DNA of 64,000 nucleotides from Flavobacterium oncorhynchi (GTDB taxonomy: Bacteria > Bacteroidota > Bacteroidia > Flavobacteriales > Flavobacteriaceae): NCBI RefSeq assembly GCF_002217355.1, contig NZ_MUHA01000015.1, forward strand, positions 1-64,000, written 5' to 3'. Position 1 is the first letter of the stretch. Every line of letters begins with the position of its first letter. The position numbers and the translations under genes were made by a program. A model generated the notes under the pieces. The model was not told the DNA's origin, made no database searches, and saw nothing but the letters and a program-made list of their open reading frames with translations. Positions 28,686-37,359 of the stretch are shown here, one piece after another.

Positions 28686-29951
28686 ATGTTTAAAAAAGAT
28701 AATTGGGACGAGATTTTACAGGCCTTAACGGCAAATCCTTTCAGAACAATTCTGACGGCTTTTGGTGTTTTTTGGGGAATTTTTATTCTGGTAATTCTAC
28801 TTGCGGCAGGTAACGGCTTGGAAAATGGAATTAAAAAAGGATTTGACGGAATTGCTACTAATACCATGTTTATGTGGAGTCAGACTACTTCAAAAGCCTA
28901 TAAAGGACTTCCGAAGATACGTCGTTACGATTTTAGAAATAGTGACGTTGCAGCCTTAAAAGCGGCATTACCAGACTTATTATATGTTTCGCCAAGGAAT
29001 CAGTTAGGAGATTTTAACGGGACAAATAACGTGGTTCGTGGTACAAAAACATCTGCATTTACGGTGTACGGAGATTATCCAGAGCTGATAAAACAGCAGC
29101 CGATGGATATTATAAAAGGTAGATTTGTAAATCAGCAGGATATTCAAGAAAGAAGAAAAGTTGCGGTAATTGGTAAGGGAGTTATCAGTGAGCTTTATGG
29201 TAAGGAAGAGGAATGCATTGGAACCTATGTGAAAATTAACGGCATAAACTTTATGGTTGTTGGTGTTTACAATTCTAAACAGCAAGGAGGAAATGCAGAG
29301 CAGGAGCAAAAGAATATCTTTATTCCTTTTACCACTTTTCAGCAGGCTTTTAATTTTGGAGACAAAGTGGGCTGGATGGCTATTACTGCAAAAGATGAAA
29401 CTTCGATTACGTCATTAAAACCAAAAATTCTAGAATTAATTAAAGCGCTTCATTCTGTAAATCCAACTGATGACAGAGCAGTGGGGAATTTTGATTTGTA
29501 TGAGCAATTTAATAAAGTACAAAGTTTGTTTAATATTTTGAAAATCATTGCCTATTTTGTTGGAACGCTGGTTCTGATTTCTGGGGTTATCGGAATTTCA
29601 AATATTATGCTTATTGTGGTTAAAGAACGAACCAAAGAAATTGGAATTAGAAGAGCACTGGGTGCAACACCTGCCGCTATTCGTGGACAAATTTTAGCTG
29701 AATCTATATTTTTAACTATTATTTCAGGTATGTTAGGAATTGCCGTTGCAACTGGAATTATTGCGATTTTAAATATGGTTTTAGATTCGATGCCTCCGGG
29801 CAGTAATACTATGTTTGCTAATCCAAGTGTAGATTTAGGAGTTGTATTTGTTGCCTTACTTATACTAGTAGGGTCAGGTTTGCTGGCAGGTTTTATTCCT
29901 GCACAAACTGCCATTAATGTTAAGCCGGTAGATGCTTTACGAACAGAATAA
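28686..29951 (+). CDS. ABC transporter permease, MacB/FtsX type (second)
   Basis: A 421-residue paralogue of the preceding gene with the same four-helix plan: N-terminal helix in RTILTAFGVFWGIFILVILLAAG, a periplasmic domain, and the C-terminal FtsX block with SNIMLIVVKERTKEIGIRRALGA. Sequence similarity between the two is clear only around these blocks, which suggests an old tandem duplication with specialised periplasmic domains. It is followed after 39 bp by an adaptor gene. Confidence 0.93.
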   Translation: MFKKDNWDEILQALTANPFRTILTAFGVFWGIFILVILLAAGNGLENGIKKGFDGIATNTMFMWSQTTSKAYKGLPKIRRYDFRNSDVAALKAALPDLLYVSPRNQLGDFNGTNNVVRGTKTSAFTVYGDYPELIKQQPMDIIKGRFVNQQDIQERRKVAVIGKGVISELYGKEEECIGTYVKINGINFMVVGVYNSKQQGGNAEQEQKNIFIPFTTFQQAFNFGDKVGWMAITAKDETSITSLKPKILELIKALHSVNPTDDRAVGNFDLYEQFNKVQSLFNILKIIAYFVGTLVLISGVIGISNIMLIVVKERTKEIGIRRALGATPAAIRGQILAESIFLTIISGMLGIAVATGIIAILNMVLDSMPPGSNTMFANPSVDLGVVFVALLILVGSGLLAGFIPAQTAINVKPVDALRTE

Positions 29952-29990
29952 AATTATCAATCAAAAATAATCGATTAAACCAAAAACAAA

Positions 29991-31106
29991 ATGAAAAAAG
30001 GATTTACTGTAACCATTTTAATTTTAATTGCCGTAGTTTTTTTTGGCGCACTTTACTATTTGTACGCAAAGAATCAAGAGCCGCCTATAGTATTTAAAAC
30101 TGAGAAAGCAGAAATTAAAACAATTGTAAAAAATACAATTGCGACTGGGAATATTCAACCTGATGAAGAAGTCTTAATCAAACCAAACATTTCAGGTATT
30201 ATTGAAGAAGTTTATATCAAAGCAGGAGAAAAAATCAAGGCAGGCGACATGATTGCAAAAATCAGAGTAGTTGCCAATGTATCTAATGTAAGCAGTACTC
30301 AAAATCAAGTGCAAACCGCAAAAATTGCTTTAGATAATCAAGAGAAAATTTATCAAAGACAAAAAACACTTTTTGATAAAGATGTAATTTCTGCTAATGA
30401 TTTTGATGCAGCACAATTGGCTTATAAACAAGCGAAGCAAAATTATTTAGCTGCAAAGCAAAGCTTAGATATTGTTAAAACAGGAACAACAACATCATTA
30501 GGAAACTATGCAAATACCTTAATTCGTTCAACTGTAAACGGAATGGTTTTAGCGGTTCCTGTAAAAGTAGGAAATCAGGTTATTGAAAGTAATAACTTTA
30601 ACGAAGGTACTACTATTGCCAGCGTTGCCGATGTTGGAAGAATGATTTTTATTGGAAAAATTGATGAATCTGAAGTAGGTAAAATTAAAGAGAAAATGCC
30701 TATCGAAATTACAGTTGGAGCAATCGAAAACAAAAAATTTGAAGCCGTACTTACTGATATAGCGCCAAAAGGAGTAACAGAAAATGGAGCAATTCAGTTT
30801 GAAATTAAAGCCAAATTAGAAAATAATGACGGTACTTTTATCCGAGCTGGTTTAAGTGCAAATGCCTCTATTATTCTTGAAAAAGCTGATAAAGTAATGG
30901 CTATAAAAGAGTCATTGGTTCAGTTTGACAAGAAAACACAAAAACCATATGTTGAAGTCGAAACCGCTCCTAAGAAATTCGAAAGAAGAGATTTAGTTTT
31001 AGGAGTAAGCGATGGAATTTATGTTCAGGTCAAAAGCGGTATTAAAAACACTGATAATATTAAAATCTGGAACCAAGGTTTAATCAACGAAGGCGAGAAA
31101 AAATAG
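29991..31106 (+). CDS. Periplasmic adaptor subunit, MacA/HlyD family (first)
   Basis: A 371-residue membrane-fusion protein with an N-terminal membrane anchor (about residues 5-25), a lipoyl half-motif (VLIKPNISGIIEEVYIKAGEKIKAGD), an alpha-helical hairpin (about 100-160) and a beta-barrel domain (about 205-290). It would bridge the inner-membrane permeases and the TolC-like channel two genes downstream. The operon contains a second adaptor; the two may form a mixed ring or serve different permease states. Confidence 0.92.
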   Translation: MKKGFTVTILILIAVVFFGALYYLYAKNQEPPIVFKTEKAEIKTIVKNTIATGNIQPDEEVLIKPNISGIIEEVYIKAGEKIKAGDMIAKIRVVANVSNVSSTQNQVQTAKIALDNQEKIYQRQKTLFDKDVISANDFDAAQLAYKQAKQNYLAAKQSLDIVKTGTTTSLGNYANTLIRSTVNGMVLAVPVKVGNQVIESNNFNEGTTIASVADVGRMIFIGKIDESEVGKIKEKMPIEITVGAIENKKFEAVLTDIAPKGVTENGAIQFEIKAKLENNDGTFIRAGLSANASIILEKADKVMAIKESLVQFDKKTQKPYVEVETAPKKFERRDLVLGVSDGIYVQVKSGIKNTDNIKIWNQGLINEGEKK

Positions 31107-31144
31107 ATTGAAATTGTAAGAAGTTTTTTGGTTTTAAAAAATGT

Positions 31145-31152
31145 TAAATTTG
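31145..31152 (+). promoter_or_regulatory. Internal -7 box upstream of the TolC-family gene
   Basis: TAAATTTG matches TAnnTTTG, in the 80-bp gap between the first adaptor and the TolC-family gene, 35 bp before the ATG. It would allow TolC and the second adaptor to be made without the ATPase and permeases. Confidence 0.5.
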
Positions 31153-31171
31153 TACAGCTTGACCGCTGTAC
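31152..31171. promoter_or_regulatory. Inverted repeat at the predicted TolC transcription start
   Basis: GTACAGC, six bases, then GCTGTAC: a perfect 7-bp dyad that begins at the last base of the -7 box and covers the expected start site. It may be an operator for a dimeric repressor or a 5'-UTR hairpin; no regulator gene is adjacent. Confidence 0.4.
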
Positions 31172-31186
31172 TTTCACTCAAAATAT

Positions 31187-32569
31187 ATGAAAATAAATAA
31201 ATATAATAGTCTTGTTTTCGCCATGTTGTTCGGTTTAGGATTATCAGGGCAAGCTCAAACAAAACAATGGACGCTAGAGGAATGTGTACGATATGCATTA
31301 GATAATAACATAACTATAAAGCAGACAGAACTAGATGTTAAGACAGCTGATATTGATAAAAAAGGAGCATTTGGCAACTATTTACCATCAGTAAGCGGAA
31401 ATGCTTCGCATTCTTGGAATATTGGTTTGAATCAGGATGTTACAACAGGACTTTTGCGTAATCAAACTACGCAATATTCTTCTGTAGGACTTAATGCTGG
31501 TGTTGATATTTACAAAGGTCTGCAAAATCAAAATGCATATCGAAAAGCTAAATTATCGATTGTAGCTTCAAAATATCAATTGTTAAAAATGCAGGAAGAT
31601 ATTTCGCTGAATGTGGCAAATGCTTTTCTTCAAATTTTATCGAATAAAGAAGATTTGAAAATAAAAAAAGAGCAGCTTATTATTGATGAAAAACGTTTAA
31701 AACGTTCTGAAGAAATGGTAAATGCAGGAACAATTCCGCGTGGCGATTTATACGATTTAAAAGCGACAGTTGCTACCGATCAGCAAAATATTACTGTTTC
31801 AGAAAATAATTTATTGATTTCAAAACTGAGTTTAGCGCAGCTTTTACAGCTTAAAGAATTTACAGATTTTGATGTTGTTGATGACACGAATGCAAAAGAT
31901 GAAAATAACATCATGGCGCAAAATCCTATTGATATTTACAATAAAGCAAAAGAGACTAGAACAGAGTTAAAATTGGCTCAGACTAATCTTGAAATTGCTG
32001 AGAAAAATGTAGCAATCGCAAAAGGAGCTTATCAGCCGACACTTACAGGTTTTTATGGTTTTAATACGAGAGCAAGTTACAGCGATCAGATTAAGCTAGA
32101 TGCAAATGATAAACCTTATACAGTTGGACCTGATCCTATTTTTGATCAGTTTAGTAAGAATAAAGGGCATAACTTTGGTTTTCAATTGAATGTTCCTATA
32201 TTTAATGGTTTTGCTACTAGAAATAATGTTGAAAGAAACAAAGTAACTTTGGAGAAATCTAAAATAGATTTAGAGCAAAAAAGTTTAGATTTGCAACGTA
32301 ACGTTTATACTGCTTTTACAGATGCAAAAGGAGCTTTAAATACTTATGAGTCAACAGTAGTAACGTTAGAAGCGAGACAACAGGCTTATAATTACGCTAA
32401 AGAAAAGTATGATGTTGGTTTAATGAATTCATTCGATTTTACACAAGCACAAACTTTGTTGACAAATGCACAGTCAAATGTTATTAGATCGAAATACGAT
32501 TATATGTTTAAGATTAAAATAATCGAATTCTATTTCGGAATTCCAATTGTTCCAATTATTTCAAAATAA
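31187..32569 (+). CDS. TolC family outer membrane efflux protein
   Basis: A 460-residue protein with a signal peptide (ending GLSGQAQ) and the TolC start motif WTLEECVRYALDNNITIKQTELDV. Two repeats of long coiled-coil helices are separated by beta-strand segments (LNAGVDIYKG and FQLNVPIFNGFATRNN). It forms the trimeric outer-membrane exit duct. A MacA-like adaptor follows 6 bp downstream, and a full ABC machinery lies upstream. Confidence 0.94.
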   Translation: MKINKYNSLVFAMLFGLGLSGQAQTKQWTLEECVRYALDNNITIKQTELDVKTADIDKKGAFGNYLPSVSGNASHSWNIGLNQDVTTGLLRNQTTQYSSVGLNAGVDIYKGLQNQNAYRKAKLSIVASKYQLLKMQEDISLNVANAFLQILSNKEDLKIKKEQLIIDEKRLKRSEEMVNAGTIPRGDLYDLKATVATDQQNITVSENNLLISKLSLAQLLQLKEFTDFDVVDDTNAKDENNIMAQNPIDIYNKAKETRTELKLAQTNLEIAEKNVAIAKGAYQPTLTGFYGFNTRASYSDQIKLDANDKPYTVGPDPIFDQFSKNKGHNFGFQLNVPIFNGFATRNNVERNKVTLEKSKIDLEQKSLDLQRNVYTAFTDAKGALNTYESTVVTLEARQQAYNYAKEKYDVGLMNSFDFTQAQTLLTNAQSNVIRSKYDYMFKIKIIEFYFGIPIVPIISK

Positions 32570-32575
32570 TTTATT

Positions 32576-33868
32576 ATGTCAAAAAAAACAATTTACTTCT
32601 TACTCGGCGGAGCTGTAGTACTTATCTTCGCATTAGTTGGTCTTTCCAAAGCAGGAGTAATAGGAAGTAAAGATGAAGGAAAAGAAGTTGAAATTTCTAA
32701 AGTAGCATCATCAACAATTGTTGAAACAGTTTCTGCAACTGGTAAAATTCAGCCTGAAATAGAAGTAAAATTATCATCAATGGTTTCAGGTGAAATTATT
32801 GCTTTAAATGTAAAAGAAGGTCAAGTTGTAAAAAAAGGCGATTTATTAGTTAAGATAAATCCTGATTTATACACCTCTGGTTTAGAGCGTTCGGTTGCCA
32901 ATTTATCTGGAACAAAAGCAGGTTTAACACAATCTGAGGCAAGTTTTAAAGAAGCCAAAGCAAGTTACGAACGTAATAAAACGTTGTACGATAAAGGTGT
33001 AATTTCAAAATCAGATTGGGACAAAGCTATTTCAACCTACGAAGTTGCAAAAGCGACAAAGCAAAATGCTTATTATAATGTTCAAAGTGCATCAGCATCG
33101 GTAACAGAAGCACGTGATAACTTAGGACGTACAACAATTTACGCTCCTGCAGACGGAACAATTTCAGTTTTAAATGTTGAGTTAGGAGAACGTGTTTTAG
33201 GAACACAACAAATGGCTGGTACAGAGCTTTTGAGAGTGGCAAACCTAAACAATATGGAAGTTGAAGTTGATGTAAACGAAAATGATATTGTAAAAGTAAA
33301 AATTGGAGACGAAGCTAATGTTGAAGTAGATGCTTACTTAAAAAAGAAATTTAAAGGTATTGTAACCAGTATTTCAAACTCGGCAAGTACGACTTTGACG
33401 TCAGATCAAGTAACAAATTTTAAAGTTAAAGTTCGTATTTTAAAAGAATCTTACCAAGATTTATTAGAAGGAAAACCTAGTACATATTCTCCTTTTAGAC
33501 CTGGAATGACTGCTACAGTTGATATTATTACTACAACTAAAACTAATGTTTTAGCAGTGCCAATTAGTTCTGTAGTTGTAAAATCAGATACTACTGCCGT
33601 AAAAGACTTTAAAGTTGAAGATCCAAATGAAGACAAAAAAACAGCTCCAAAAAGCGATAAAAAGTTTGAGTGTGTTTTTGTAAAAGTAGGAGATAAAGCA
33701 AAAATCAGAATCATTAAAACTGGAATTCAGGATGATACCAATATCGAAGTAATGTCTGGTTTAAAAGCAGGGGATGTTGTAATTACAGGTCCTTACACAA
33801 CAGTCTCTAAAGATTTAAATTCTGGAGATAAAGTGAAGCTTAAAAAAGCGGATGCTCCAAAGAAGTAA
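32576..33868 (+). CDS. Periplasmic adaptor subunit, MacA/HlyD family (second)
   Basis: A 430-residue membrane-fusion protein with an N-terminal anchor (about residues 5-25), a lipoyl segment (VKLSSMVSGEIIALNVKEGQVVKKGD), a helical hairpin (about 105-180) and a beta-barrel domain (about 215-320). A charged, lysine-rich stretch near residues 338-362 interrupts the C-terminal membrane-proximal domain. It is longer than the first adaptor and directly follows tolC, the usual position for the main MacA partner. Confidence 0.93.
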   Translation: MSKKTIYFLLGGAVVLIFALVGLSKAGVIGSKDEGKEVEISKVASSTIVETVSATGKIQPEIEVKLSSMVSGEIIALNVKEGQVVKKGDLLVKINPDLYTSGLERSVANLSGTKAGLTQSEASFKEAKASYERNKTLYDKGVISKSDWDKAISTYEVAKATKQNAYYNVQSASASVTEARDNLGRTTIYAPADGTISVLNVELGERVLGTQQMAGTELLRVANLNNMEVEVDVNENDIVKVKIGDEANVEVDAYLKKKFKGIVTSISNSASTTLTSDQVTNFKVKVRILKESYQDLLEGKPSTYSPFRPGMTATVDIITTTKTNVLAVPISSVVVKSDTTAVKDFKVEDPNEDKKTAPKSDKKFECVFVKVGDKAKIRIIKTGIQDDTNIEVMSGLKAGDVVITGPYTTVSKDLNSGDKVKLKKADAPKK

Positions 33869-33880
33869 AACATTTATGAG

Positions 33881-34153
33881 ATGATGATTGCACTGCACGG
33901 TGGTTTTTCTGAGGAAATGCTTTATGGATTAGGAGGGGGATTTATTGTTGCAGTTTTGTTTCTTATAATTATACACTTTAGAATCTATCAGAGTGCATAC
34001 TATAATGAAGAATATGTGTATTTTTCATCTTTTAAAAAAATTGCTCTTTATTTGGGGTTTATCACTATTAATCTTATTGTAGCATACTTTTTGTTTTTTG
34101 TCTTTATGCTTTTAATTGGCGGAATTTCAAGCTATTTTATTAGAAAATTTTAA
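33881..34153 (+). CDS. Small membrane protein of unknown function
   Basis: A 90-residue, two-helix hydrophobic protein (helices near residues 16-36 and 52-82) with a short polar, tyrosine-rich link between them (RIYQSAYYNEEYVYFSSFKK). I recognise no family. It starts 12 bp after the second adaptor and ends 22 bp before the chosen tsaB start, so it probably belongs to the same transcript. Two ATG codons in tandem (33881, 33884) leave the exact start open. Confidence 0.65.
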   Translation: MMIALHGGFSEEMLYGLGGGFIVAVLFLIIIHFRIYQSAYYNEEYVYFSSFKKIALYLGFITINLIVAYFLFFVFMLLIGGISSYFIRKF

Positions 34154-34175
34154 TAACATTATAAAATTATACACA

Positions 34176-34847
34176 TTGTCTTTTATTCTCAATATCGAAA
34201 CAGCAACCAAAAATTGTTCAGTATCCATTGCAAAAAATGGGGAGACTATTTTATGTAAAGAGATCGCTGAAGAAGGATACTCACACGCTGAAAAACTGCA
34301 CGTTTTCATTGAAGAGGTTATTGCTGAATCTGGAGTTTCAGTTCAAGATTTAAAAGCAGTTGCAGTAAGTCAAGGGCCAGGATCTTATACCGGTTTGAGA
34401 ATTGGAGTTTCAGCAGCAAAAGGATTGTGTTTTGCATTAAATATTCCGCTAATTGCGGTTGATACTTTGCAAACTTTAGCTTCACAGGTTTCTATTTCTG
34501 AAGGGAAAATTATTCCAATGCTTGATGCCAGAAGAATGGAAGTCTACAGTGCTGTTTTTAATGCCAAAGTTGAAATAGAAAGACCAATTCAAGCAGAGAT
34601 TATAAACGAAGATTCTTTTGCTGACTATACTGATACTATTTATTTTGTTGGAGATTGTGCTGATAAATGCAAAGCTGTTTTAACAAAAGAAAATTTTATC
34701 TTTTTAGAAGAAATTAAATATCCGTCAGCTAGAGAAATGAGTAAAATCAGTTATGATAAATATCAAAAAAGCGACACTGTAGATGTCGCTTATTTTGAAC
34801 CGTATTATCTAAAAGATTTTATGATGACACTGCCATCAAAAAAATAA
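34176..34847 (+). CDS. tsaB: tRNA threonylcarbamoyladenosine biosynthesis protein TsaB
   Basis: A 223-residue actin-fold protein that dimerises with TsaD in forming the t6A modification at position 37 of ANN-decoding tRNAs. The family motifs are ILNIETATKNCSVSIAKNG at the N-terminus and VSQGPGSYTGLRIGVSAAKGLC about residues 64-85. The start is taken as the TTG at 34176, which gives the canonical N-terminus; an alternative TTG at 34116 overlaps the upstream gene by 38 nt and adds an unrelated segment. It is convergent with mscS (8-bp gap). Confidence 0.93.
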   Translation: MSFILNIETATKNCSVSIAKNGETILCKEIAEEGYSHAEKLHVFIEEVIAESGVSVQDLKAVAVSQGPGSYTGLRIGVSAAKGLCFALNIPLIAVDTLQTLASQVSISEGKIIPMLDARRMEVYSAVFNAKVEIERPIQAEIINEDSFADYTDTIYFVGDCADKCKAVLTKENFIFLEEIKYPSAREMSKISYDKYQKSDTVDVAYFEPYYLKDFMMTLPSKK

Positions 34848-34855
34848 CACTTATT

Positions 34856-35668
34856 TTATTTTTGAATTGTGTATGGCTGGATAGAAATTCCTGCTTCATC
34901 TAGAGCTGTTTTGCAATTCTCTAATGTTTCAGAAAAAACAGTACCATAATTAGCATTTTTTGCCCACGGGCGCACTGCAAAATCAATAGAGCTGGCAGAC
35001 AGATTTTTTACAAAAACTTCTGGTGCCGGCGCTTTAAGTACATTTGGATTTTTGTTTAAAACATCTAAAAGAATATCTTTTGCCTTTTTAATATCAGAAT
35101 CATACGAAATTGAAAATGTCAAATCGGCTCTTCTTTCTCCCTGCATTGAGTAGTTGATAATTGTTCCGTTTGATAGCGCCCCATTTGGAACAAAAACCGT
35201 TTGGTTATTTCCTGTAAGCATTTTGGTAACAAAAATCTGAATTTCTAAAACAGTTGCAATAACCCCTTGAGCTTCGATAGTATCGCCTACTTTAAAAGGT
35301 TTGAAAACAATAATCAGCATACCTCCTGCAAAATTAGAAAGAGATCCTTGCAATGATAAACCAACAGCAAGTCCCATTGCTCCTAAAATAGCTACAAATG
35401 AAGAAGTTTCAATTCCTAGTTTTGAAATAAAAGTTACAAATAATAAAATTCTAAGTGCCCACAACAAAATGTCAGCAAGAAATTTAGTTAAAGTAGGATC
35501 AAGATTTCTCTTAACCATTATTTTTCGAATAACTCTATTAATTAATCGGATTGCATATAAACCTACAAATAAGATTAAAAAGGCTGAGATTAGCTTTGGC
35601 GAATAATCGATTAGAATGTCAATAAATTTTGCTGCGTAATTACTCAGTTGTTCTGGACTCATGTTCAT
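34856..35668 (-). CDS. Small-conductance mechanosensitive channel, MscS family
   Basis: A 270-residue MscS-type channel with three helices (about 18-38, 60-82 and 85-115). The pore-lining TM3 is recognisable as AILGAMGLAVGLSLQGSLSNFAGGMLI, with the usual Gly/Ala packing, followed by the beta domain KVGDTIEAQGV and the C-terminal domain. It releases osmolytes on hypo-osmotic shock. Two ATG codons (35668 and 35662) are possible starts. The leader contains a hairpin followed by a U run, described separately. Confidence 0.93.
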   Translation of the reverse strand: MNMSPEQLSNYAAKFIDILIDYSPKLISAFLILFVGLYAIRLINRVIRKIMVKRNLDPTLTKFLADILLWALRILLFVTFISKLGIETSSFVAILGAMGLAVGLSLQGSLSNFAGGMLIIVFKPFKVGDTIEAQGVIATVLEIQIFVTKMLTGNNQTVFVPNGALSNGTIINYSMQGERRADLTFSISYDSDIKKAKDILLDVLNKNPNVLKAPAPEVFVKNLSASSIDFAVRPWAKNANYGTVFSETLENCKTALDEAGISIQPYTIQK

Positions 35669-35680
35669 CTTTTTTTTGAA

Positions 35681-35706
35681 TAAAAAAACCTTCTCTCAGA
35701 GAAGGT
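35681..35706 (-). terminator. Hairpin with U tract in the leader of mscS
   Basis: On the minus strand, ACCTTCTCT and AGAGAAGGT (9-bp dyad around a single base) are followed by seven T. It lies between the mscS -7 box and its ATG. It may be the terminator of the upstream gene at 35761-36165 or an attenuator within the mscS leader. Confidence 0.6.
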
Positions 35707-35718
35707 GTATTAGTGGTG

Positions 35719-35726
35719 CAAATATA
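35719..35726 (-). promoter_or_regulatory. -7 box upstream of mscS
   Basis: On the minus strand this reads TATATTTG, a perfect TAnnTTTG, about 50 bp upstream of the mscS start and upstream of the leader hairpin. Confidence 0.5.
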
Positions 35727-35760
35727 AAAATATTTCTTTTTATAGAAAAGCGATGCATTC

Positions 35761-36165
35761 TTAATCTTTGTCCGTTTTGTCAGAAATTTTGTCTATTTCT
35801 GCGGCACTGGCTTCGCTTGCATCGGCAACGGTTTCTGATGCAATTGTTTTAGTATTGTTGGTAAATTCGTTCGTTTTTTCTTTTACAGATTCAACAACAT
35901 TGTCTAATGCGTCAGATGCTTTATCAGCATATTCGCTTACAATGTCTTTTGCCTGATTCGCATAATCAGAGGCATTTGCGATTATAGGTTCAGAAGCTTC
36001 TTTGACTTTCGAAATAGTTTCATCGGCAAAGGTTTCTGCCTTATCGATATAAGGAGCAGCGGCTTCTTTAGCTTGCTCAAAAGTACTTTCGGCTTGGTCA
36101 GCCAGATCAACCACAGTTTCTTTGGCGGTGCCAAATAAATTTTTAAAGAATGAATTTAATCCCAT
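35761..36165 (-). CDS. Amphipathic helical repeat protein of unknown function
   Basis: A 134-residue, strongly acidic, Ala/Glu/Lys/Asp-rich protein with no signal peptide or clear transmembrane segment. From residue 13 to the end it reads as continuous amphipathic helix in 11-residue-like periods (repeats resembling QAESTFEQAKEAAAPYIDKAE), similar in style to YtxH, LEA and apolipoprotein-like proteins. The N-terminal MGLNSFFKNLFG could be a membrane-associating helix. Proteins of this kind are often stress-related, but no specific function can be assigned. Its neighbour downstream is an osmotic-shock channel. Confidence 0.7.
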   Translation of the reverse strand: MGLNSFFKNLFGTAKETVVDLADQAESTFEQAKEAAAPYIDKAETFADETISKVKEASEPIIANASDYANQAKDIVSEYADKASDALDNVVESVKEKTNEFTNNTKTIASETVADASEASAAEIDKISDKTDKD

Positions 36166-36266
36166 AATTTTCTAATTGATTGGTTTATAATACAATATTA
36201 ACGAATTTTTCGTGAAATAGTAATCTGATTACCTAATAATTTGTTGAAAAACAATGAGATATAAAA

Positions 36267-36296
36267 AAAGCGTCCGAGATTATCGAACGCTTTCTT
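36267..36296 (-). terminator. Terminator after the NifU-family gene
   Basis: An 11-bp stem with one mismatch (AAAGCGTCCGA / TCGAACGCTTT, 5-nt loop) is followed on the minus strand by a T run. Pyrimidine-rich sequence also follows on the plus strand. Confidence 0.75.
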
Positions 36297-36316
36297 TATT
36301 TAAAGCAAAACTATTG

Positions 36317-37216
36317 TTATGCGTTTACTGCTTCAACTTTAATAGCTTCATCATTAAGCATGCTTTTCAGCATGTTTTCGATACCACTTTTTAAAGTAAA
36401 AGTAGATGATGGGCATCCGCTGCAAGCTCCTTGCAAAATTACTTTTACCGTTTTATCATCTTCATTATAAGAATCAAAAGCGATATTTCCGCCATCTGCA
36501 GCAACTGCAGGTTTTACGTATTCTTCAAGAATATTAATAATCTGCTGAGATGTAACATCTAGTTTGTCAAATGCTTCATCTTTTGTAACGTCATTTTTAG
36601 TGGCTGTTTGAACTAAACTTTCATCTAAAACAGTTCCTCCATTCTCAATAAATTGTTTAATAAAAGTTCTTAATTCCAAAGTGATTTCTGCCCAGTCGTT
36701 GATTTCATATTTAGTAACTGAAATATAGTTTTCATCAATAAAAACTTCTTTTACATAAGGAAACTTAAATAACTCTTGTGCTAACGGAGACGAAGCTGTT
36801 TGATCGATGTTTTTATACTCAATTGCATTTCTAGTCAGCATTCTGCTTACCACAAATTTTAAAGCTGCTGGGTTTGGAGTTGTTTCTCCGTAAACCGTAA
36901 TAGGCTGTTTTTTTGTCTTAGTTTCATCGATTGTTATAATAACACCGCCTTTGTCTACAAATGCTGCAATTTGTTCTGCAACAGCATCTTTTACATCATC
37001 CCATTCAACAATACTGTATCTTTCGATAGCAATAAAATTTCCTGAGATATAAACCGTTTTTACAAATGGTAAATAAAATAATTGCTGTGCTAAAGGAGAA
37101 GCTTGTGCTTCGTCGATATTTTTGAACTCAAAGTTTTGATTTTGAGTAATAAAATCTTCAAATTCGAACTTTAATATAGTAGGATTTTGTGTTTCTTTTA
37201 TAGTGATTTTTGTCAT
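36317..37216 (-). CDS. NifU-like Fe-S scaffold protein with duplicated Nfu N-terminal domain
   Basis: A 299-residue protein with two tandem Nfu N-terminal domains (about 1-90 and 105-195, each with the pattern ASPLAQxLFxxPxVKxVxI) and a C-terminal NifU domain (about 215-295) holding the cluster-binding C265-x2-C268 in GACSGCPSSTF. Nfu proteins receive and pass on Fe4S4 clusters. The ATG at 37216 is preferred over the TTG at 37234 because that TTG falls inside the minus-strand -7 box. It is a single-gene unit. Confidence 0.93.
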   Translation of the reverse strand: MTKITIKETQNPTILKFEFEDFITQNQNFEFKNIDEAQASPLAQQLFYLPFVKTVYISGNFIAIERYSIVEWDDVKDAVAEQIAAFVDKGGVIITIDETKTKKQPITVYGETTPNPAALKFVVSRMLTRNAIEYKNIDQTASSPLAQELFKFPYVKEVFIDENYISVTKYEINDWAEITLELRTFIKQFIENGGTVLDESLVQTATKNDVTKDEAFDKLDVTSQQIINILEEYVKPAVAADGGNIAFDSYNEDDKTVKVILQGACSGCPSSTFTLKSGIENMLKSMLNDEAIKVEAVNA

Positions 37217-37231
37217 GGTAGTAATTTTTTG

Positions 37232-37239
37232 CAAATTTA
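37232..37239 (-). promoter_or_regulatory. -7 box of the NifU-family gene
   Basis: On the minus strand this reads TAAATTTG, matching TAnnTTTG, 15 bp upstream of the ATG, predicting a very short leader. Confidence 0.6.
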
Positions 37240-37359
37240 CTAAAGTTATTTTCTACTAATACCTATATTTGATTTTTTAATAAAATAATTATGACTCTTT
37301 TGAAGAAATTCGTACTTAATTATTAAGAGTATAAAATATTTGTAAACTCATCGGTTATT

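Noticed and set aside
34116-34175. Longer TsaB starting at 34116
   Set aside because: It would overlap the upstream membrane protein gene by 38 nt and add residues foreign to TsaB; the TTG at 34176 yields the family start.
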